Positions 59,901 to 64,000 of a stretch of DNA of 64,000 bases are shown piece by piece. The notes under the pieces are model-generated. The model saw nothing but the letters and a program-made list of their open reading frames with translations. It did not search any database and was not told where the DNA came from. Every line of letters starts with the position of its first letter. The stretch's first letter is position 1. The position numbers and the translations under genes were made by a program. Origin of the DNA: Eremophila alpestris peregrina (Eukaryota > Chordata > Aves > Passeriformes > Alaudidae); contig WMCF01000204.1 in assembly GCA_009792885.1 (NCBI GenBank), forward strand, positions 124,001 to 188,000, in the 5' to 3' direction.

Positions 59901-61618
59901 CTGGTGACTACACTGCAGCACTGGCCCCTTGCCTCTGGAACTAGCAGGTTCTAGAGATTTCATATACTCACAAGAGAGGGGTAAAATGCCACCCTTTTTT
60001 TCACCAGTGTTGTGGGTGGTTTGGTTGTGCTGATAGGAAGATGAATGAAAAGGTGAAGAGTATTCTGTGTGGGAAGATTTTTGCATTCCATAAAGCACCT
60101 GTGCTTAGTGAAGTCTTTGTTGCCTGTGATATTCTGTCAGGAACTGTTAAAAACACCTGAAAATAATAACTTGTAATACCAAGTTTTACAAGGGACACAT
60201 ACTACCACATGTTTGAGAGTCTTTTGTACATTGGATGATATTAAAGCAGGGATTAACCAGCCTTTCAGGAGGAAAAACAGAGCTTATTTGACATACCTGG
60301 GTAATGGTAACATAACACCAGATTTAGCATTTGCATAGGTCGGGAAATAGCTACGTCTGGTGGGAATGACCTCACTGATTTCTTTGTGCAAGTCTGAGAA
60401 AACCCTCATGAATCACAGCAGGCCTTGTGGTTTACTTCACTTCTGTCCCTTCCTGTCCAGAGCACCCTCCTCTGCCATTTAGTCCTTCAGCTTTCAAAGG
60501 CCTGTTGCATGCAGGGAATGATTCACATTTAAACCAAAGCGGTCACACCAAGCTGCTACTTTTTATCCCACATCCGTTTGTATCTTTCATACTCAAAGAC
60601 ATTGACAAAGACAAAATTATTGGTTCCTTCTGCAGTACTTGTTCTGTATATGCACAAAGTGGTCCTGGGATCCTTGTCATCAGTGTGCAATGCCACCTGT
60701 CCCCTCAAAGTTAGGTCTTATCTCTGGTCTCCTCTCCAAGGTCTCCTTCCTTGGACCAAAAGTGCTCACAGGTATCTCTAGTGTGTGCCACCTGCCTAGA
60801 AATATCTGGGAGAAGGAGGAACTTGGATTTACTCTAAGCAGGTTGGAAGACTCACTAGTCTTACTATTAGAAAATGCTCTCAGGATTTTAGACATTCAAA
60901 GTGAAAACAGCTTTAGAGCAGGTATTCTTAGTGTGGAACTGCAGCTTCTTTCTCATAATAGACATAACTCCATTTCTCACAGCAGCTACAGCTGATCTCT
61001 GGGAAATATGATGATTTTAGGAAGATGTAAAGAAAGAAAAGTAAAAAAATGGCAGAGGAAAAAGCCGGGGGGGGGAAAGCCTCAGCACTTAGGGAAAATT
61101 GTGGGGGAAAGGCAGAAGTCTGACATGGCACAAGTAGCCCTCTCTTTCCCATGGTGGTCTGCACCTTTCCAGGCAGAATGGGATGGGATACACCTCCTTC
61201 CTGGCACGCCTTGGGGGGGCCCTGGCCCCGCTGGTGTTCCTGCTGGACGAGGTGTGGTGGTCCCTGCCCGAGGTGACGTACTGCGGAGTCGCAGTGTGCA
61301 GCGGCGCCGTGGCCTTCCTGCTCCCGGAGACGCTCAACACGCGCCTTCCCGAGGGCATCGAGGACATCGAGAAGCCACAGTGAGTCACCTCCGTCCTGCC
61401 CTGCACACGGATTCTGACGAGGAGAGGGGACATCCCTCTCTGCTGCCTGCAATTCCTCGTCTGTGGGTGGCAGGGGGAGAAGGGACAACCCAGCGGGGCT
61501 GCTGGCCCTCCTGCTTTCCTGTCCATCAGCACAACATGATTTTTTTTCTTCCAGAGTAAAAGTGCCGCCAGAAGTCAGTGCTCCCGAGGGGGTGCCACTG
61601 CAGGCTCTCCTGAAGTGA
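47562..61618 (+). CDS. SLC22A7: Solute carrier family 22 member 7 (organic anion transporter 2), complete
   Basis: Join of 47562-47939, 50310-50413, 54377-54531, 55951-56119, 57864-57981, 58811-58920, 59008-59222, 59705-59813, 61173-61379 and 61555-61618: 1629 nt, 542 residues plus TGA, against 548 in human OAT2. It is a plasma-membrane, twelve-helix MFS transporter of organic anions and nucleotide-like substrates in liver and kidney. Visible hallmarks are an N-terminal helix with PRINLPMHFLL, a large extracellular loop with Cys49, Cys81, Cys108 and glycosylation sequons at Asn59, Asn94 and Asn101, WDLVCEQRGLN, the MFS loop GYLSDRFGRK, AITRTLTG, WWVPESARWL, FGVAFSYYGMS, MGKGFSEAAFTT, SELYPTVLR and LLPETLNTRLPE. 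Each junction is GT-AG and in phase. The best match is SLC22A7 rather than other OATs, and TTBK1 is its neighbour in human too. No break or missing exon was seen. Confidence 0.96.
47940..50309 (+). other. SLC22A7 intron 1 with a CR1 insertion
   Basis: 2.37 kb. A sense CR1 3' fragment (about 49460-50076) occupies its distal part and ends some 230 bp before exon 2. The rest shows nothing I can identify. It ends with GTGTTCCAG. Confidence 0.75.
49460..50076 (+). mobile_element. CR1 LINE 3' fragment, sense, in SLC22A7 intron 1
   Basis: Landmarks in order: ATCCTGGGGTGCATCAAGCA, AACCAGTCAAAGGACGGGAC, GCCTCACCTCGAGTTCTGGG, GTCCAGCCTGGAGGAGACTG, GGCAGTGGTCACAGCACAAG, GGAGTTGGACTCAATGACCC and the terminal TTCTATGATTCTGTGA. 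All belong to the sense strand of the CR1 3' end. It is 5' truncated and carries indels, so it is inactive. The start coordinate is approximate. Confidence 0.85.
50310..50413 (+). CDS. SLC22A7: SLC22A7 coding exon 2
   Basis: 104 nt, the standard length of this exon in the SLC22 family. It encodes WDLVCEQRGLNQATATFFFI and GAVVFGYLSD, including TM2 and the start of the MFS GxxxDRxGRR loop. It leaves after two bases of the arginine codon (AG|GTTTGA). Confidence 0.95.
50414..54376 (+). other. SLC22A7 intron 2
   Basis: Nearly 4 kb, the largest intron of the gene. About 52150-52530 looks like an old LINE remnant (CATTTGTAAATAATCTGGGA followed by other CR1-like body landmarks). T runs occur near 53453-53466. 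I see no exon. It ends TGTGGCAG at 54376. Confidence 0.6.
52150..52530 (+). mobile_element. Possible old CR1-like LINE remnant
   Basis: Contains pieces resembling the 3' part of CR1/L3-type reverse-transcriptase ORFs (CATTTGTAAATAATCTGGGA, then AAGTCCAAGTGTGGAGACTT, and a degenerate TTTGGCATCATGACAGATAA). Identity is by pattern memory only, boundaries are approximate, and no open frame is preserved. Confidence 0.4.
54377..54531 (+). CDS. SLC22A7: SLC22A7 coding exon 3
   Basis: 155 nt, family-typical. It completes the arginine and encodes FGRKTMLQLSLVCSMGFGML, then SATSVSYTMLAITRTLTGVA, ending LNVLPL plus one base of a glycine codon (G|GTGAGT). It covers TM3-TM4. Human has Glu instead of Gly at the split codon. 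Confidence 0.95.
54532..55950 (+). other. SLC22A7 intron 3
   Basis: 1.4 kb with a strong donor (GTGAGT) and acceptor (CTTCTTCCAG). Open frames such as 54928-55311 lack recognisable protein character. Nothing else was seen. Confidence 0.65.
55951..56119 (+). CDS. SLC22A7: SLC22A7 coding exon 4
   Basis: 169 nt, family-typical. It encodes MEWVDVQHRTFTGILSSIFW and EWHWLLVAVTGPCLLSIISL, covering TM5-TM6. It leaves after TG of a Trp codon at TG|GTGAGT; the next exon supplies G, giving the conserved LWWVPESARWL. Confidence 0.95.
56120..57863 (+). other. SLC22A7 intron 4
   Basis: 1.74 kb, AT-rich in its middle. No exon or recognised repeat. It ends CACCTGCAG at 57863. Confidence 0.65.
57864..57981 (+). 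CDS. SLC22A7: SLC22A7 coding exon 5
   Basis: 118 nt encoding WVPESARWLIAKGKVKQAHR, HLLRCARMNGRKDFAVSPE, leaving at phase 0 (GAG|GTAAGG). It is the start of the large intracellular loop between TM6 and TM7. WVPESARWL is an SLC22 hallmark. Confidence 0.95.
57982..58810 (+). other. SLC22A7 intron 5
   Basis: 829 bp with no feature beyond splice signals (GTAAGG; CTCTGCCAG). Confidence 0.65.
58811..58920 (+). CDS. SLC22A7: SLC22A7 coding exon 6
   Basis: 110 nt encoding ALMRMATDKNMGGSYSYISL, FRTPVLRKISLCSGVV plus two bases of Trp (TG|GTAAGT). It is the remainder of the intracellular loop and the start of TM7. SYLDLFRTPRLR is the human counterpart of SYISLFRTPVLR. The donor is near-consensus and the following intron is only 87 bp. 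Confidence 0.94.
59008..59222 (+). CDS. SLC22A7: SLC22A7 coding exon 7
   Basis: 215 nt, the canonical SLC22 length. It encodes FGVAFSYYGMSMNLTGFGLS, IYLSQFVFGVIEIPAKMVMY, VLVNRIGRRQSQAWT and TGLCIGANIVIPK plus one base (C|GTGAGA), covering TM7-TM9. NRIGRRQ matches the repeat of the MFS loop motif between TM8 and TM9. Confidence 0.95.
59223..59704 (+). other. SLC22A7 intron 7
   Basis: 482 bp with no feature besides the splice sites. Read-through of exon 7 stays open to 59431, but those residues show no SLC22 similarity. Confidence 0.7.
59705..59813 (+). CDS. SLC22A7: SLC22A7 coding exon 8
   Basis: 109 nt, family-typical. It encodes FTSLRSVVAIMGKGFSEAAF, TTVFLYTSELYPTVL plus two bases of Arg (AG|GTAGGA), covering TM10. 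MGKGFSEAAF and SELYPTVLR are strongly conserved. Confidence 0.95.
59814..61172 (+). other. SLC22A7 intron 8
   Basis: 1.36 kb with a G run near 61065-61078 and no recognised exon or repeat. It ends CCTTTCCAG at 61172. Confidence 0.65.
61173..61379 (+). CDS. SLC22A7: SLC22A7 coding exon 9
   Basis: 207 nt encoding QNGMGYTSFLARLGGALAPL, VFLLDEVWWSLPEVTYCGVA, AFLLPETLNTRLPEGIEDIE, covering TM11-TM12 and the conserved LLPET motif. It is more GC-rich than the neighbouring introns. It leaves two bases into a Gln codon (CA|GTGAGT). A 290-codon minus-strand frame over this exon is an antisense shadow. Confidence 0.95.
61555..61618 (+). CDS. SLC22A7: SLC22A7 coding exon 10, C-terminal tail
   Basis: 64 nt after TTTTCTTCCAG. 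It completes Gln and encodes VKVPPEVSAPEGVPLQALLK-stop (TGA 61616-61618). Using the AG two bases downstream would give a different frame, so phase decides the acceptor. The tail is short and poorly conserved in the family, as expected of the cytoplasmic C-terminus. Confidence 0.88.
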
Positions 61619-61827
61619 GGGTCCCCGTGGGACAGCCACTGTACAGGACTGCACAACTGAGCCATCCTCTGGTCTGCCAGGGAAAAAGCCTTTACTGACC
61701 ACCAGTCAAGGGAAGTGGAACTGAGGACATTGAAGGAAGGAGGCAGATCAGGACACCAGCTGGCAGGAGCTAACCCACTCTGTAGTGTGTCCAGCAGCAA
61801 GGATGCAGAGGTCTAACAGGATGTGGA

Positions 61828-61833
61828 AATAAA
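61828..61833 (+). terminator. SLC22A7 poly(A) signal AATAAA
   Basis: Canonical hexamer in GGAAATAAAGGCACC, 210 nt after the stop, followed by a TGTGC...GTCTTTGGCTTTGTTGG GT-rich stretch. It gives a compact 3' UTR of about 235 nt. Confidence 0.75.
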
Positions 61834-61859
61834 GGCACCTTGTGCTAAGCTCTTCCAGT

Positions 61860-63190
61860 CTTTGGCTTTGTTGGACTTCGACCTTTCAGATCCATGCACA
61901 GCCTTCCAGAAACTACAGTCCATTGGTTCATACCAATGGAGAAAAAAATGCAGTAAGAAAAACACTGAGTGTGAATCATGCAAACCCAAATAAGCTCTAA
62001 TAAATCCAACTGGGTGGGAATTTATGGTTTATTTTAAACCCTAAACCATAGCTAAAATATTTCTTGTATTTAGAAAAGGTCTGGACAGTTTTCACACTGA
62101 GACTCAAAGCCAGCAAAAAGCACATTCAGGCATCCCATTGAGAATGGGTTAACTGCAAGCATTTCCCCCACATACACAAAGAAGAAAAAAGCTTTTGCAT
62201 TTAAATCTGGCAGGTATGCAAGAATTATACTTTAAGTTATAGGGGAAAAACTCCCACCAAACCAAACCCAAAACCCAGATATAAAATCCACCTTGCAACA
62301 GGAAACTTTGCATGGAATATTGAGTAGTTAATTATTGGACTTCATTCTGCTTATTGGTCTAACACACTGATCTTAACTTTATGGAATATCTTTGCCTCTT
62401 GCACTTCATTATACAAACAACAGACATGAGCCAGAATTATCTATCAGCTGGAATTACCTACAAATTTGGAATCCTGTTATATGGCATGTACCCAAACTGG
62501 GAAAAGGGAATGGCTTCAGGATCAGAGTCCCAGGTGCTCTGTGATTCCCTGGGCTGTGAGGCGTTTTAAGCTAAAACACGCACAACATGAAGAGAACACA
62601 CACTGAGGATGCATCCGAAAACAGATGCAGAGGCACATCCAATCCCAGGTCCAAGAGCACCTCCTAGTAGAAATAAGCTGCCTGGAGAAATTTTTTTAGC
62701 TGTTATAAGACAGCAGCTATTTTTTAAAATTAATTTTTTTCCATCCATGAATCACTTAACTCCTTACCTTTTGCTGTCAAAAAAAGGAAGGGCAATGTGC
62801 AGGTCATGACCAATTTGTGCTTCCTTCAGCAAAACGTTCTTTATTTCTTGGAAATACATCATAATTTCATAGCAACCAGATAGAGTATGCAATGCTGATG
62901 TCATTACTCATACAGTGTCTGTAGGAAAAACAGACCATTAACCAACTCAAAACCTCAGAATTTTCGTTATTGATAGGTTTGTTAAGACAAACCTTATTTG
63001 TGGTGGGGAGGAAATCTGACTTTCAGGTTTTGAATTTCTGAGTTATCTTTGGTCTGCTACAGGTTTGTTTGTGAAGAAGACAGAAGTGATGGTTACAAAC
63101 AAGAAGACATTTCCATAACCAGAAAGACTAAATTACGTAGTAATGTAGGAAAAGATAAGAAGTGATTTGAAGAGTCAAATGGGTTAGGGA
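61860..63190. other. Intergenic region SLC22A7-TTL
   Basis: About 1.3 kb of AT-rich DNA between the SLC22A7 poly(A) site and the CpG-rich TTL promoter. I see no gene, CRIP3-like exon or repeat. Confidence 0.65.
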
Positions 63191-63470
63191 GGAGGAGATC
63201 TACTGGCTCAGAGCCGAGCTGCAGCCTCGGGACTGCTGTGCACAGCACCGACACCCACGGCTGGGGTGGGGACCCTCAGGGAAGGAGGGAAGGTGAGCAT
63301 CCCTCAGAGACCTTGAGCACCGGAGCGGAGCGGCGCTTGCAGGCACCAAGCCTGTGCTGGGTGACAGGGGACACTCCGCCAGAGCCACACGGGGAGCGAC
63401 GGGGCTTCTGACAGATGCCGGCCGGTGTCACACAGGCAGGACAGGTGTGTCACACAGGACAGCAGGGCCT

Positions 63471-63538
63471 GTGACAGATCCCGGTCGGTGACAGACGCCA
63501 TCCGGTGACAGATCCCGGCCGGTGTCAGACCCCGGCCG
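63471..63538 (+). repeat. 17-bp minisatellite, four units
   Basis: Four tandem imperfect units of GTGACAGATCCCGGCCG at 63471, 63488, 63505 and 63522, exactly 17 bp apart, with a degenerate fifth from 63539 and a related isolated unit near 63408-63424. It lies about 320 bp upstream of the TTL start codon, inside the CpG-rich region. Confidence 0.85.
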
Positions 63539-63740
63539 GTGTCACAGCGACAGCGACAGGCCCGGCCCCCACGGGCGCACGGCCCCGCCCCCAGCGGCTG
63601 CACGGCGTAACGGGGCGGGGAGGAGCAGGAGCAGGACTCGGCTCACGATCAGGATCAGGATCAGGAGGGCGGTTCTGGTTCCGGGTCAGTCCCCGCCTGG
63701 GCCGGCTCTCGGGCGGTGGGCGGGGGCGGCGGCCCCGGCC

Positions 63741-63821
63741 ATGCGGAGCCGGGCCGGGCGGCGGCGGCCGCGCAGGGCCCTGCCTGGGCAGCGGCGGGGC
63801 CCCATGAGCCGCCGGGGGTAG
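63741..63821 (+). other. Upstream ORF in the TTL leader
   Basis: ATG at 63741, 26 codons of Arg/Gly-rich sequence, TAG at 63819-63821, ending 33 bp before the TTL ATG and in the same frame. If transcribed it could lower TTL translation by upstream initiation. A second in-frame ATG lies within it (63804). Whether the transcript starts upstream of 63741 is unknown. Confidence 0.5.
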
Positions 63822-63854
63822 GGCGGGGAGCCCCTTCCCCCCCGCCCCGCCGCC

Positions 63855-64000
63855 ATGTACACCTTCGTGGTGCGGGACGAGGGCAGCAGCGTGTACACCG
63901 AGGTGAGCCGGCTGCTGCTGGCCAGCGGGCAGTGGCGGCGCCTCCGCAGGGACAACCCCCGCTTCAACCTGATGCTGGGCGAGAGGAACCGGCTCCCCTT
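63855..64000 (+). CDS. TTL: Tubulin tyrosine ligase, first coding exon (cut by window edge)
   Basis: TTL re-attaches tyrosine to the C-terminus of detyrosinated alpha-tubulin in an ATP-dependent reaction. The ATG at 63855 sits in a strong Kozak context (GCCGCCATGT). The 48 complete codons read MYTFVVRDEGSSVYTEVSRL, LLASGQWRRLRRDNPRFNLM, LGERNRLP, nearly identical to the N-terminus of human TTL. This is the N-terminal region; the ATP-grasp catalytic core lies beyond the window. No donor is seen before position 64000, so the exon continues. It matches TTL itself rather than the TTLL paralogues. Confidence 0.95.
   Translation, partial: MYTFVVRDEGSSVYTEVSRLLLASGQWRRLRRDNPRFNLMLGERNRLP

Larger units (their letters stand above)
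63190..64000 (+). promoter_or_regulatory. CpG-rich promoter and 5' leader of TTL
   Basis: GC content and CpG frequency rise sharply after about 63190 and stay high to the window end. GC boxes are visible (GGGGCGGGG at 63612-63620; clustered GGGCGG repeats near 63711-63731). No TATA box is seen, as is usual for CpG-island promoters. The transcription start is not determinable from sequence. A GATCAG triplicate lies near 63647-63667. Confidence 0.7.

Noticed and set aside
60928..61800. 290-codon open frame on the minus strand
   Set aside because: It is the antisense of SLC22A7 exon 9 and flanking introns. The plus strand carries the conserved protein, and the minus frame has no recognisable domain.
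1..64000. CRISPR arrays, operons, bacterial-type systems, tRNA or rRNA genes
   Set aside because: No regularly spaced direct repeats of that kind, no clustered intronless genes and no cloverleaf-like sequence were seen. The window is ordinary vertebrate genomic DNA.

Overview
The window is vertebrate nuclear DNA, most probably from a bird. It has large genes with GT-AG introns, several 5'-truncated CR1-type LINE fragments (some with the ATTCTATG-like 3' end typical of avian and reptilian CR1), a CpG-rich promoter at the right edge, and protein sequences very close to known vertebrate genes. All three genes lie on the plus strand. I cannot name the species.

Layout. (1) 1-34665 is the 3' two thirds of TTBK1 (tau-tubulin kinase 1). 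The kinase exons lie to the left, outside the window. The window has the exon at the end of the kinase region (638-792), then 1512-1731, 5091-5266 and 5926-6484. A 25.5 kb intron follows, then a 1.6 kb exon with the acidic (polyglutamate) tract (32017-33620) and the last coding exon (34239-34665). Inside the large intron, 13796-14080 is a well-formed alternative terminal exon. It stays in frame with the 5926-6484 exon and encodes a conserved TTBK-type C-terminal tail ending in its own stop. (2) 34666 to about 37240 is the probable TTBK1 3' UTR, followed by a CR1 fragment and about 10 kb of intergenic DNA. (3) 47562-61618 is a complete SLC22A7 (OAT2) gene: ten coding exons, 542 residues, all splice phases consistent, with a clear poly(A) signal at 61828. 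A strong HNF4-type site lies 122 bp before the start codon. (4) About 63190-64000 is a CpG-rich promoter with a 17-bp minisatellite, a short upstream ORF, and the first 48 codons of TTL (tubulin tyrosine ligase), cut by the window edge.

The genes are not an operon. TTBK1 (phosphorylates tau and tubulin) and TTL (re-adds the C-terminal tyrosine of alpha-tubulin) both act on microtubules, and SLC22A7 is an organic anion transporter of liver and kidney. TTBK1-SLC22A7 is also the order on human 6p21.1 as I remember it. TTL is on human chromosome 2, so the SLC22A7-TTL junction is a lineage difference in gene order. I saw no exotic or mobile defence-type system. The most interesting item is the alternative TTBK1 terminal exon.
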